Source: Caballeronia sp. dw_19 (GTDB lineage Bacteria > Pseudomonadota > Gammaproteobacteria > Burkholderiales > Burkholderiaceae). Taken from it: 64,000 nt of DNA. The position numbers and the translations under genes are program-made. Below, in pieces: positions 27,939-39,583 of the stretch. Location of the stretch: contig NZ_JAAVUQ010000026.1 in NCBI RefSeq assembly GCF_018449515.1, positions 46,646-110,645 of the forward strand. The letters are read 5' to 3'. The notes beneath the pieces are model-generated. The model was given only the letters and a program-made list of their open reading frames with translations, ran no database searches and was not told the DNA's origin. Numbering within the stretch: the first letter of the stretch is position 1; each line of letters starts with the position of its first letter.

Positions 27939-29258
27939 TTAATGCTCCCCGATCACGGACGGATCCGGCGCCTGCGGCGCGGCTTCATGCGGCGGCCCGG
28001 ACTTCGCTGTCACCGCGCGGCCGGTCTCTTTGAGGAACAGCGACAGGATGATTGCAAGCACGATGCTGGCAATACCCACGACGCCCGCCTTCTGAAAGAC
28101 TGGCAGCGTGAGTTCGGCGCCTCCGGAGATTTTCGTCAGAAGCCAGCCGTAGACCGGCGCCATCACGGCGCTGAACGTGAACACCAGAAAATTGATGGCG
28201 CCCGTCGCGCTGCCTTTCACATGATCCGGATTGACTTCCTTGATGATCGTGTAGGGAATCATCGCCGCGCCAGACCCAAATCCAAGAATGAAGCCGGCCA
28301 GGTAGGGCGGCAGGGTGCCCTGCGGGAGGTAGAGTATGGAGAGTGCCGCCGCCAGCATCACCAGGGCTCCAGCGATCAACATGGGCTTGCGGCGGCCGAT
28401 CCGGTCGGCAATGTACCCGAGCACGGGACAGCCGATCACCCAGCCAAGCGGGACCATCGACGCGCGATCGACGGCTTGCGCGTAGTCGATATGCCAGCCT
28501 TCGCGCAAGAAGGCCACGCCCCAGATCATGTCGCCGATCGTCGTGGGCAGGAACAGCAAGCCTGCTGCGAACCCGCACAAGTACGATTGCGGATTGGTCA
28601 GCACGGTCTTGTAAGGAGTGAACATCGACCAGACCGACGATTGCTCTGTTGTCCTGACGTCATGGTCCGCGGGAGTCAGGACCAAGATGAGCGCCGCGAC
28701 GATCACGCCCGCGATGCCCGCATACAGCCAGAACTGCTGCCAAGCAATCCCGCCGTGAATCAATGGCGCCACGACGAATTGCCCGGCGGATCCGCCCAGC
28801 ATACCGAAGCATTGGGTAAAGCCAACGGCCGTAGCCAGATAGCGTGGAGGGAAGCCGTGGGTCGCCAGATACACGGCGCCAGTGAAGGCGAATGCGCCGC
28901 CGGCGCCCTGGAGCAAGCGGCCGAATTCAGCGGAAGCAACCCATCCGACCCCGAACAGCGCGGCTCCCCCTGCGAGCATGACCACGCCGAGCGGGATCAC
29001 ATATTTAGCGCCGTACCGGTCGAGCGAGGCGCCGGCGACAAGGGAAAACAGTGAATACGTGTAGTAGTAGAGCCCAACGAGCGAACTTACGCCGAGCGCG
29101 GACAGCGCAAAGGCATGGGTCAACTCGGGAACCATGACGCCTGGAGCCGAGCGTAACGCGTACTGCCCGAAATAAAAGATCAGGCAAAATATCCAGGCAA
29201 CGACGAAGGCGGGGTGAAAGGATTCGGCACGAGAAGCGGCGGAAGGATTGGACGGCAC
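27939..29258 (-). CDS. MFS transporter, 12-TM organic-anion type
   Basis: About 439 residues with 12 hydrophobic helices. The AGASLDRYGAKYVIPLG loop between helices 2 and 3 and DRIGRRKPMLIAGALVM between 8 and 9 are MFS A-motifs. The family resembles oxalate/formate or other organic-acid transporters. The GTG at 29258, preceded by GGAGTGC, is preferred, because the frame upstream encodes implausible sequence. It is on the same strand as the pyruvate oxidoreductase operon and 183 bases upstream of it, and an Fnr-like site lies about 60 bases before its start. It may export fermentation acids; this is inference. Confidence 0.8.
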   Translation of the reverse strand: MPSNPSAASRAESFHPAFVVAWIFCLIFYFGQYALRSAPGVMVPELTHAFALSALGVSSLVGLYYYTYSLFSLVAGASLDRYGAKYVIPLGVVMLAGGAALFGVGWVASAEFGRLLQGAGGAFAFTGAVYLATHGFPPRYLATAVGFTQCFGMLGGSAGQFVVAPLIHGGIAWQQFWLYAGIAGVIVAALILVLTPADHDVRTTEQSSVWSMFTPYKTVLTNPQSYLCGFAAGLLFLPTTIGDMIWGVAFLREGWHIDYAQAVDRASMVPLGWVIGCPVLGYIADRIGRRKPMLIAGALVMLAAALSILYLPQGTLPPYLAGFILGFGSGAAMIPYTIIKEVNPDHVKGSATGAINFLVFTFSAVMAPVYGWLLTKISGGAELTLPVFQKAGVVGIASIVLAIILSLFLKETGRAVTAKSGPPHEAAPQAPDPSVIGEH

Positions 29259-29315
29259 GGACGCACTCCAAGGCGGATATTGTCCGAATACTGTTTCATT
29301 AGCAAGGTGATGAAG

Positions 29316-29329
29316 ATGATGTAGGTCAA
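29316..29329. promoter_or_regulatory. Imperfect Fnr-like box upstream of MFS gene
   Basis: ATGATgtagGTCAA matches the Fnr consensus at eight of ten positions and lies about 60-70 bases before the GTG at 29258. Alone it is weak. It gains weight from the better boxes nearby. Confidence 0.35.
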
Positions 29330-29505
29330 GGATCTGGACATACCGTGGAGCCTGACTTGCGATTCCTGTAGTAACTGTGATTCGCCGCCTTCGCGTTCCG
29401 CGAGGATTCACGCCCGGCTTGAACGATTGATCGCGCGCAAAGACCTGGGCACCGGCGCGCGTACCCCATTCGCCTTTTATATTTAGCGGTGCGCCCAGGG
29501 TATGC

Positions 29506-31059
29506 TCAATGTTCAGGCGTAGGCGACGCCTTGGGTTGCGCTTGCGTCGCCTTTAGCAACATCAGCAATGGCATCACGGCAAGCGTAAGTATGAAGAGAA
29601 GCCTGAAGTCATCGATGTAGGCGATCATCGATGCCTGCCGGGTTACCTCCGCGTTCAGCGCGGCCAAGCCCGACGGCGAACGAAAATCCCAGATGGGCGG
29701 CAGCACGTCGGGTTGCGCAAGCGGGTTGAAGATATTGATGTGCTCCACGAGAGAAGAGTGTGCAATCTGCGTGTTCCGTGTCAACTCCGTTTGGACAAAC
29801 GAGATGCCGATGCTGCTGCCGATATTGCGGCTCAAACTGTAGATGGAGGTTCCGTCCCCGCGCAAATGCTGGTCCAGCGTAGAGAAGGCCGCCGTTGTAA
29901 GAGGCACCGAAATCATGCCCAAACCCAGGCCTTGCAGGAAATTGGACCAGATGACAGTGCTTTCCGACATATACAGGTTGTAGTGGGACATCTGCCACAG
30001 CGAAAACGCGGCCATCGCAAAACCTGAAGCGATCAGGGTGCGAGGCTTCAGTGGGCCGACGAGGCGGCCCGCAAGCATCATGGCGATCATCGACCCGGCG
30101 CCGCTTGGCGCAGTGACCAGTCCTGTCTTGACGACGGAATATTGCATGAGGTCCTGAAGCATCGGCGGCAGCAGAGCGCGGGTTGCATATAGCACGGCGC
30201 CCATGACGAAGTAAAATCCGCAGCCCGCCACAAAGTTGCGATCGCGCGCAAGTTCTCTATTGAGAAATGAAGTCGTTTGAACGGTCAGGGTATGGGCGAG
30301 GAAAAGGGAGAACGCGATTAACGCGCTCAGGGATTCAATCCAGATTTCGGTCGAACCAAACCAGTCTTGCACTTCACCTCGATCGAGAAAGAGCTGGAGC
30401 GCACCGATGGCGATGCTCAACGTGGAAAACCCGAAGAGATCGAGCTTTCTTGGCGAAACCTTCGTCTCCGCCATGAACGCCAGAATGCCGATGAACGCCA
30501 CGATGCCGATCGGAACGTTGACGTAAAAGACCCATCGCCAGTTGTAGCTGTCCGTGAGCCAGCCACCGAGCGTGGGCCCGAGGATTGGTCCTATGGTGAC
30601 ACCCATCCCCCAGACAGCCATCGCCTGACCGTGTTTCTCGGGCGGGTTGATATCGAGCATCACCGCCTGGGAGAGTGGTACCAGCGACGCACCGAATATG
30701 CCCTGCAGAAGGCGTGCCGCTACCATTTCGGCCAGTGATGTCGACGCGCCGCAGACGATTGACGCGACGGTAAAGCCTGCAATGGACAGAAGAAACAGGC
30801 GCTTGCGCCCAAAGCTTCCAGCGAGCCAGCCGGTGAGCGGCGTGCCAATTGCCGCGGCGACGATATAGGAGGTGAGCACCCAGGTGATCTGGTCCTGTGT
30901 CGCCGACAGGCTGCCTTCCATATGAGGCAAGGCGACGTTGGCAATCGTGCTGTCCAGCACCTGCATGATCGTCGCCAGCATGACCGATACGGTGACAAAT
31001 GCCCGTGTTTTGGGATTGATCGTGGAGGACAGTACGTTATCCACTGACATGACCGACAT
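29506..31059 (-). CDS. MFS efflux transporter, DHA2 (EmrB-like) family
   Basis: 517 residues with about 14 helices. The first helix has IMQVLDSTIANVALPHM, the A-motif region is GWLAGSFGRKRLF and motif C is GVTIGPILGPTLGGWLTD, all typical of EmrB. EmrB normally works with an EmrA adaptor, and none is adjacent. The upstream MscS gene is on the same strand but separated by 96 bases. Function is probably export of hydrophobic compounds. Confidence 0.88.
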   Translation of the reverse strand: MSVMSVDNVLSSTINPKTRAFVTVSVMLATIMQVLDSTIANVALPHMEGSLSATQDQITWVLTSYIVAAAIGTPLTGWLAGSFGRKRLFLLSIAGFTVASIVCGASTSLAEMVAARLLQGIFGASLVPLSQAVMLDINPPEKHGQAMAVWGMGVTIGPILGPTLGGWLTDSYNWRWVFYVNVPIGIVAFIGILAFMAETKVSPRKLDLFGFSTLSIAIGALQLFLDRGEVQDWFGSTEIWIESLSALIAFSLFLAHTLTVQTTSFLNRELARDRNFVAGCGFYFVMGAVLYATRALLPPMLQDLMQYSVVKTGLVTAPSGAGSMIAMMLAGRLVGPLKPRTLIASGFAMAAFSLWQMSHYNLYMSESTVIWSNFLQGLGLGMISVPLTTAAFSTLDQHLRGDGTSIYSLSRNIGSSIGISFVQTELTRNTQIAHSSLVEHINIFNPLAQPDVLPPIWDFRSPSGLAALNAEVTRQASMIAYIDDFRLLFILTLAVMPLLMLLKATQAQPKASPTPEH

Positions 31060-31155
31060 TTCTCTATTGCCTAAAGTGAGACATCGCGCTTATGACTGCG
31101 TTGGCAGAACGCCAGGCACCTTGTCGTGTGAGCTTTCTTTTTGCCATTAAGTTCA

Positions 31156-32628
31156 TCAGGAGCGCAAATCGTGCAGGGATCGGATGCGTCTTGCTATCCA
31201 ATCAGCGAGACCATGCTGGGTCACTGGTATCTCGGGTGCGGGTTGCATCAGTGCACGCCCCTCACGCTCCCTCGCGGCAAGCCTGGCGGCAAGCGCGTGC
31301 GCGACGTCGGAATGTTCCTTCAGGAGTCTTGCGACTTCACTGCCGGGCAAGTCATAGACGATGGCATAAGTCTTTGCGGTGACGGTCACGTTGAACGGCA
31401 CGCCGGCAATGGGACCGCTTTCTCCAAGATATTCGCGCGGCCCGAAGCGCATGATGTCGACACCTGTGTCGTCGTGAGCGGTGGACGCCGCAAGAATGCC
31501 GTAACCGATGATCGTGATTGCTTCGGAGATCTGTCCCTGTTCTATCAGGACCTCGCCTGGCATCAGCTCGCGCCGGACGAGCGCGGTTGCGAGTTTGTTT
31601 CGTTCATCCCGGGGCAGCAGACCAAAGACATTGATTGCTTCAATGAGGCGGTACTCCAGTGTTTCGGTGGTCGCATCGCTAGCTTCACCTGCTGGCGCGA
31701 TCAACGCATTGAACGATTCCAGGTGTCGGTGCGCGGCGTCATAGAAGTTGTTCAACGCTTCGGCTTGCGACCAACGATGCGAAACAAAAAACGTGATTTC
31801 GTAGTCGGTCGCCTCCCAGCCGACTGACTTCGTGGCGATGGTGTGCACCGGTTGCGCGGCGATGCTGACGCAGGTTTCGATGGCAAGCTGTAATGCATGT
31901 ACCACGTCGGACGGCCGGAACCGCGAAGGCGCCTGGAACAGAGCGGTCGTTGCGTGCGGCCCGCGGGGAACGCTGGCATTCACAATGCGCGACTTAGCAA
32001 TCGTGCTATTGGGAATGACGATCAGGTCCCGGTTCGCTTTCGCGAGATGAGTCGCGCGCCAGGTGATCTCGACAACTTCTCCTTCGGTGGCGCTGTCCAA
32101 TGATATGGAGTCGCCAACACGATAGGGCGCAGTGGCATTGATAAGCAAGCCGGAAAAGAGATCCGACAGTGTGCTTTGAAGCGCCAGCCCCAGAACAATG
32201 GCAAGCGCTCCCGACGTAGCGAGAACCCCCTTCAAGGGAATATCCAGTACATCCGTGATGATCGCAAGGGCTGCGCCCAGATACAGCAACGTCGCGGTGA
32301 CGTCGAGCATGAAACGGTGCTCGCGAAGGCGCAGAACGAGTGAATAGTACGTGCGCATGACCGTGATGATCGTCGCGGCCGCCAGCAGCCACCAGGTTAC
32401 TTCCAACACCCCTCGAACGAAGCGGACCTCTGGGTGTGCCAGGCGGTCCGAAGCCTGGGTCGGGACGATACCATCGTGAAACATAGCTGCGGTCAGCAAC
32501 GCGAATACTACACATCTCACCGTGGTTCGTACCACGGGTCTGCGCCGATCATCTGCCCACAAAAGAAGCAGCAGGTTCAAACCTGCGGCCAGAAGCGATG
32601 GCGTTATTTGGGCCAATGAGTCAGGCAT
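31156..32628 (-). CDS. MscS-family channel with cyclic-nucleotide-binding-like domain
   Basis: 490 residues. Four or five N-terminal helices end in the pore-lining MscS helix (LAIVLGLALQSTLSDLFSGL near 160), then the beta domain with YRVGDSISLDS and the IVIPNSTIAKSRIVN block. The C-terminal part from about residue 330 is a CAP/cNMP-binding-like domain (LMPGEVLIEQGQISEAITII, RFGPREYLGESGPIAG). Such fusions are known in the bacterial cyclic-nucleotide-gated branch of the MscS superfamily, in which ligand rather than tension gates the channel. The start at 32628 has GGAAAG upstream. The ligand is not predictable from the sequence. Confidence 0.88.
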   Translation of the reverse strand: MPDSLAQITPSLLAAGLNLLLLLWADDRRRPVVRTTVRCVVFALLTAAMFHDGIVPTQASDRLAHPEVRFVRGVLEVTWWLLAAATIITVMRTYYSLVLRLREHRFMLDVTATLLYLGAALAIITDVLDIPLKGVLATSGALAIVLGLALQSTLSDLFSGLLINATAPYRVGDSISLDSATEGEVVEITWRATHLAKANRDLIVIPNSTIAKSRIVNASVPRGPHATTALFQAPSRFRPSDVVHALQLAIETCVSIAAQPVHTIATKSVGWEATDYEITFFVSHRWSQAEALNNFYDAAHRHLESFNALIAPAGEASDATTETLEYRLIEAINVFGLLPRDERNKLATALVRRELMPGEVLIEQGQISEAITIIGYGILAASTAHDDTGVDIMRFGPREYLGESGPIAGVPFNVTVTAKTYAIVYDLPGSEVARLLKEHSDVAHALAARLAAREREGRALMQPAPEIPVTQHGLADWIARRIRSLHDLRS

Positions 32629-33509
32629 CGTGTCTTTCCGAGTTGGTAAAGCCCTTGGTGTTAAGCGTCGCTTTTCACCGAACACGTGAGCCGCCGGTCA
32701 ACGGGTTCAACACCACATTGGCAGCGAATAGTGTAATCGCCCACGCGCGGGAGTCGGCGGACACGCCATAAGTTACGGGAGATGTCTGGGATCGTCGCGT
32801 CCGCAATCGACGTGGCGGGCACGATAACGATCGTCACCGGGACGAGTTGGCTGCCCTTTAGCGGCGGATAGTGAGTACCTGAAACAGGCTGAAGCCGCGA
32901 TGTGGTCCTGAGACCACTTACGCTCGAGGTTGAACGGAGGCAGTCGTCCACAACATAGCTGACGCGTCGATTTGCCGAAGGACCTTCGCATGGGGTGGCG
33001 GAAGTCATCACGATGGACAACCGCGCAGCACGGTCTCGACGCGGGGTCCGACGATCATTGCGCCCGCCATGCTGGGCGGCGCCCGGACGATAGCCCGGCG
33101 CCCTGCTTGACTGGCTGGTCGTTGAGCACGCATTGGTCTGATTGCTTCGCCAGCGACAAGCGCCAGGTCTGATTTCCATGTGATCCGGAAGGCTTGCGTC
33201 GGTTTTTCGGTCGAATCGGTCAGCAGAGCGCTTCTTACCCTTGAAACCCAGGGTGCGATCCTGTGCAAGGGGCAGCGCCTTATCACCGTGCTGGATGCCG
33301 ACAAACCCACGTAGATTGGCTGGGCCCGCGTAACCTTCAATTGCATGATCGGGCGATGACAGGTCTGTCGTCTCAAAGGGTCATGTCTATATGCAGATTC
33401 CAGTGCAACTGGGTGGTCCACCGCTCGCCCGCATTATGGCCATCGAGCGACCACGCTACCATTGATGTAGATCAATTCTGACCTGCGCTTGCCTTTGACA
33501 GTTGAAACA
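32629..33509. other. Intergenic region with orphan Fnr box
   Basis: About 880 bases between mscS and the 3' end of maeB. Open frames on the minus strand have unusual composition, and I recognise no family. The only clear element is the perfect Fnr box at 33462. A gene may have been lost here. Confidence 0.4.
33462..33475. promoter_or_regulatory. Perfect Fnr/Anr consensus box
   Basis: TTGATgtagATCAA matches all ten consensus bases. It lies 35 bases beyond the 3' end of maeB and about 830 bases before the mscS start, so it has no close intact target. Confidence 0.6.
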
Positions 33510-35822
<2,313 letters not shown>

Positions 35823-35854
35823 GATGTCTCCAGGCTATTCATATTTGCAGTAAA

Positions 35855-35871
35855 TGATAATGATATTATCA
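35855..35871. promoter_or_regulatory. 17-bp palindrome upstream of maeB
   Basis: TGATAAT-GAT-ATTATCA is a perfect inverted repeat whose left part matches the Fur-box core GATAATGATA. It lies 33 bases before the maeB start. The 3-base centre does not fit the usual 7-1-7 Fur arrangement, so Fur is only one possibility. Confidence 0.45.
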
Positions 35872-35982
35872 CCTCAGTGGGATGCCAGTACGCGGGCAGG
35901 GGTCCTCGAAGTGCCGCGCGGGAAATCGACGCGGCCAAGCTAACGTGCGACAACACTCAGCAACGGAATACAGGAAGCTCAG

Positions 35983-36240
35983 ATGACTTCGTCCACATAC
36001 CTCGATGACCGAGAGCGAATGCGCCTGCGTCACGATCCGGTCGGATCGTCGGCAGAGGCAGCGCCAGCTCCCGGTGAGGTCTTTCTGTACGCGACGCTTG
36101 ATGGAAAGACAATTGTCTTGATCGAACCGGAAGAGCGGTTCAGCGACCACCATGCGACGGGGCCGGAACAGGAAGTCCGGCATGAGATTTCGGTCTCTGA
36201 GCTGATTCAACTGATACGGGCGCACGGCGCCCGTCTATGA
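35983..36240 (+). CDS. Small hypothetical protein
   Basis: 85 residues, rich in acidic and basic residues, with no membrane segment or signal peptide. AGGAAG lies five bases before the ATG. It precedes the sigma factor gene by 76 bases on the same strand and may share its transcript. No family is recognised. It could be a small regulator or anti-sigma partner, but nothing in the sequence shows that. Confidence 0.55.
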   Translation: MTSSTYLDDRERMRLRHDPVGSSAEAAPAPGEVFLYATLDGKTIVLIEPEERFSDHHATGPEQEVRHEISVSELIQLIRAHGARL

Positions 36241-36316
36241 ATCGGCGAGGCACCCCTATAAGACCGCGGCGTGTGCTGCGAGCTAACCCTGACGTCACTT
36301 TTGAAGGAGCGACAGC

Positions 36317-38449
36317 GTGACGAAGAAGGCCGCGAACCAGAACCAGGGGTTGGACGCGGTCGCGGACAACATGAACGTGACGAGCCGACGCACGGGCGAA
36401 AGCGTTTCAGATCGTACGCACATAGCTACCACAGTCGCGCCGCAAGACGCACCCTCGGCGGTACTGGATAACGCGCCTACCACACGGCCGACAGTCGGAA
36501 CAGTTCCACCGAGCACCCGCTCACGCCGGACGAAGGAAGACCCACGCGCGCGGGAGGCTCTTGCTGCGCAGCAGGATGATTCCGCCAGCGAAAGCGAGGA
36601 CGGACGCTCGAACCTGCGGACACTGATCAAACTGGGCAAGGAACGCGGTTTTATCATCCGTTTCGAGATCAGCGATTGCCTGCCGGACCATCTTGCGCAA
36701 TCGGACGCAATCGAGAGTGTGATCAGAAGCTTCACCGACATGGGGGTCCCCGTGTTGGAGCGGGCACCGGACGCTGAGACCGTGGTGATGCACGATCATG
36801 CGATCTTGACCCCGTCCGATGAAGAGGTCGAGGAAGAGGTGGCGGCGACGCTCTCGAACATGGATGCGGAGTTCGGTCGAACCACCGATCCCGTGCGCAT
36901 GTACATGCGAGAGATGGGTGCTACCGAACTACTAACCCGTCAGGGCGAGATTGCGCTTGCACGGCGCATCGAAGAAGGCCGCAACGGCATGATTCGAGCC
37001 ATATTGTCATGTCCCGCAACGATTGCCGAGATGCTGTCGATCGCTGACGGCGTCGCCAGCGGCGAAACGCGTATCGAAGAGTTCGTTGACGACATCATTG
37101 ATCCCCGCGCGCCGGACGCAGACGATGTTGCTGCGATCGTTGAGGAAAACGTGGAGGCCGAACCGGCGCCCAGCGATGACAGCGACGATGAAGACAACGA
37201 AATTGAAGCTACGTCGTCACAACATTTGCGCATGGAGACCCTAACGCGCGACGCGTTGGCGACGTTCTCACGAGTGGCCGACTGGTTCGAGAAACTACGT
37301 GACGGGTACGAAACGGAGGGTTATGGTTCCGGGCGATATCGTATGGCGCAGACGGCGATTGAGTCCGAACTGACGACGATCCACTTCACCGCGCGTACTG
37401 TCGAACGTTTATGCGGCACGCTGCGACTGTTCGTCGGCGAGGTGCGAACGATCGAGCACGAGATCGCGCGGATCGTAGTTGACAGGTGCGGCATGCCGCG
37501 CGACACGTTTGTTGCACATTTCCGAGGTAATGAAATCAACCCGATGTGGCTACAACAATCCATCGCAGCAGGGCACCCATTCGGTCGGGTGCTGGAACGA
37601 AACCTCTCTGCGATACGGCTGGAGCAGGAGAAACTGATCAAATTGCAAAAGCGGTTTGTGCTGCCGTTTGACGATTTCAGAGAAGTCTGCCGCGCGATGG
37701 CGGCAAGCGAACTGAAAATGCGCCGAGCGAAGGGCGAAATGATTGAAGCGAATTTGCGGTTGGTGGTCTCAATCGCAAAGAAATATACGAATCGTGGCCT
37801 GCTGTTTCTCGATCTGATACAGGAGGGCAATATCGGCCTGATGCGGGCCGTCGATAAATTCGAATTCCGCCGTGGGTACAGGTTTTCCACGTACGCCACC
37901 TGGTGGATCAGGCAGGCCGTTAGCCGGTCGGTTGCGGACCAGGCTCGTACCATTCGAATCCCGGTCCATATGATCGAGACGATCAGCAAGCTAAGGCGGA
38001 TTTCGCGCGAAATCTTGCAGGAGACGGGACACGAGCCCGACGTAGCAGTACTGGCGGAGCGAATGGGGATACGCGAAGACAAGATTCGGGCAATGCTGCA
38101 GATGGTCAGAGAGCCAGTTTCTCTGGATGCACCCGTAGGAGAAAACGACGACACGTCCGTGGGCGATCTGGTCGAAGATGTTGCGGCCATCTTGCCCGCC
38201 GATGCCGCCCTGCATGCCAGCCTGCGGGACGCGATCAGCGAAGCACTCACAACCTTGACGCCACGTGAAGCTAAAATTCTGCGCTTGCGATTTGGGATCG
38301 AGAACAGCACGGATCACTCGTTGGAGGAAATCGGAAACCAGTTTGATGTGACGCGTGAGCGAATCCGCCAGATCGAAGCCAATGCACTGCGCAAGCTGCG
38401 TCACCCGGCTAGGTCCGAACGATTGAGGTCGTTCCTCGACGAGAAGTAG
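36317..38449 (+). CDS. rpoD: Divergent RpoD-type primary sigma factor paralogue
   Basis: 710 residues with the full domain set of a group 1 sigma-70: region 1.1-like segment (about 95-150), region 1.2 TDPVRMYMREMGATELLTRQ near 192, a long acidic non-conserved region, regions 2.1-2.4 from about 462 (LIQEGNIGLMRAVDKFEFRR; FSTYATWWIRQAVSRSVADQ), region 3, and region 4.2 near 668 (LEEIGNQFDVTRERIRQIEA). Compared with the usual Burkholderia RpoD, the N-terminal ~90 residues are replaced by a Thr/Arg/Ser-rich tail and many core positions differ. It is probably an extra copy beside the chromosomal rpoD. The GTG at 36317 has AAGGAGC seven bases upstream. Confidence 0.88.
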   Translation: MTKKAANQNQGLDAVADNMNVTSRRTGESVSDRTHIATTVAPQDAPSAVLDNAPTTRPTVGTVPPSTRSRRTKEDPRAREALAAQQDDSASESEDGRSNLRTLIKLGKERGFIIRFEISDCLPDHLAQSDAIESVIRSFTDMGVPVLERAPDAETVVMHDHAILTPSDEEVEEEVAATLSNMDAEFGRTTDPVRMYMREMGATELLTRQGEIALARRIEEGRNGMIRAILSCPATIAEMLSIADGVASGETRIEEFVDDIIDPRAPDADDVAAIVEENVEAEPAPSDDSDDEDNEIEATSSQHLRMETLTRDALATFSRVADWFEKLRDGYETEGYGSGRYRMAQTAIESELTTIHFTARTVERLCGTLRLFVGEVRTIEHEIARIVVDRCGMPRDTFVAHFRGNEINPMWLQQSIAAGHPFGRVLERNLSAIRLEQEKLIKLQKRFVLPFDDFREVCRAMAASELKMRRAKGEMIEANLRLVVSIAKKYTNRGLLFLDLIQEGNIGLMRAVDKFEFRRGYRFSTYATWWIRQAVSRSVADQARTIRIPVHMIETISKLRRISREILQETGHEPDVAVLAERMGIREDKIRAMLQMVREPVSLDAPVGENDDTSVGDLVEDVAAILPADAALHASLRDAISEALTTLTPREAKILRLRFGIENSTDHSLEEIGNQFDVTRERIRQIEANALRKLRHPARSERLRSFLDEK

Positions 38450-38658
38450 GCGCCTGAGGTGATAGGCGGGGGTACCTCGGCGGAGAACTGCGCACGCAAC
38501 GACGCGGTGCAATCGACGATCGGTGCGGAACTGCCGCTGCTTCGCAAGAACAAGGCAATCCGAGCGTCGCGCTGATGGACGGCCGGCCGCGTTGCCCATC
38601 CTCCTGAGCCGGTATACATAGACATCGTCACACAGTAAGCGACCTGAGCAGAAATACC

Positions 38659-39126
38659 ATGAGCACCGACAAAATCAATCTCGACATTCACAGGATTCTC
38701 ACGCTGTTGCCGCATCGTTATCCGTTCCTGCTCGTCGATCGGGTGCTCGAGCTCGAACCGCACAAGCGCATCAAGGCACTGAAGAACGTGTCGATCAACG
38801 AACCATACTTCATGGGTCATTTTCCGAGACGCCCTGTGATGCCGGGCGTGCTGGTGCTCGAAGCGCTTGCACAGACGGCAGCGTTACTGACCTTCTCAGA
38901 AGAGCCACACGATCCGGCCAACACACAGTACCTATTCGCCGGCATTGACGATGCGCGCTTCAAGCGGGTGGTCGAGCCCGGGGACCAACTGATCCTGACA
39001 GTCGTGTTCAAGCGGCACATGCGCGGCGTCTGGAAATTCATGGCACGCGCCGAAGTGCAGGGTGCGGTGGCTGCGGAAGCTAGTCTTATGTGTACAGTCA
39101 GACATGTGAATGCGGACGAGAAGTAA
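38659..39126 (+). CDS. fabZ: 3-hydroxyacyl-ACP dehydratase FabZ (paralogue)
   Basis: 155 residues. The FabZ motifs are complete: LLPHRYPFLLVDRV at 17-29, the catalytic His 54 in YFMGHFPRRPVMPG and the catalytic Glu 68 in LVLEALAQTA. It dehydrates 3-hydroxyacyl-ACP in fatty acid synthesis. The normal fabZ lies in the lpxD-fabZ-lpxA cluster. Those neighbours are absent here, so this is an additional copy, perhaps recruited for special acyl chains or controlled by the adjacent sigma factor, 210 bases upstream. Confidence 0.9.
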   Translation: MSTDKINLDIHRILTLLPHRYPFLLVDRVLELEPHKRIKALKNVSINEPYFMGHFPRRPVMPGVLVLEALAQTAALLTFSEEPHDPANTQYLFAGIDDARFKRVVEPGDQLILTVVFKRHMRGVWKFMARAEVQGAVAAEASLMCTVRHVNADEK

Positions 39127-39583
39127 GACGCGCGATGCGGCAGCCGGACAACGAAACAGAGTGACGGGCGACTGCTTACCCGGTACATCGCCGAACGGAT
39201 AGACATGAATCTTCAGGCTCGCGAGACCCCCTCGGTGAATCCGGGCGATGGCCCTCAGTTCTGGTTCCCACTCCACGGAGTTGCCGCATTAGCGCATGGC
39301 AGCGTGACCGGAGCACCGCTGGCAGGACTAACACAGGTGGACGGCATTCTTGCTATACCGCGTGCTCTTTGGACCGTTGCCGGGGCCGAGTGTTCTGGCC
39401 CGTAAGGCGTGTTGTGATTCGCATTCCTCAAAATAATAACATTAGGGTAAACCCGCCCGAGTCTCGTACATCGTAGTAGTGGCATGTCGGTTCTAGCCAC
39501 GGCTACGACTAACCGCGGTACCAGCAGCGTCCGCCATAAGCGGTCAATCGCTGCGGTCTGCTCCATTCGAATTTGGATGACTT
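39127..39583. other. Intergenic region with one doubtful small ORF
   Basis: 457 bases. A 66-codon open frame at 39205-39405 starts after GGATAGAC but has no recognisable family and may be chance. An AT-rich patch around 39428-39450 may hold the promoter of the next gene. Confidence 0.3.

Noticed and set aside
27942..29054. 370-codon open frame opposite the MFS gene
   Set aside because: Antisense to a transporter with clear helices. The translation is rich in Arg, His and Gln, with no fold or motif.
32661..33421. Minus-strand frames between mscS and maeB as genes
   Set aside because: Two frames of 137-172 codons overlap each other, lack ribosome binding sites and show no family motif, so I describe the stretch as intergenic.
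35855..35871. Calling the maeB palindrome a definite Fur box
   Set aside because: The core resembles Fur sites, but the 3-base centre and partial match to the 19-bp consensus leave other regulators possible.
39205..39405. 66-codon plus-strand frame after fabZ
   Set aside because: Only a weak ribosome binding site and no recognisable features. Noted as doubtful in the intergenic entry rather than called as a gene.
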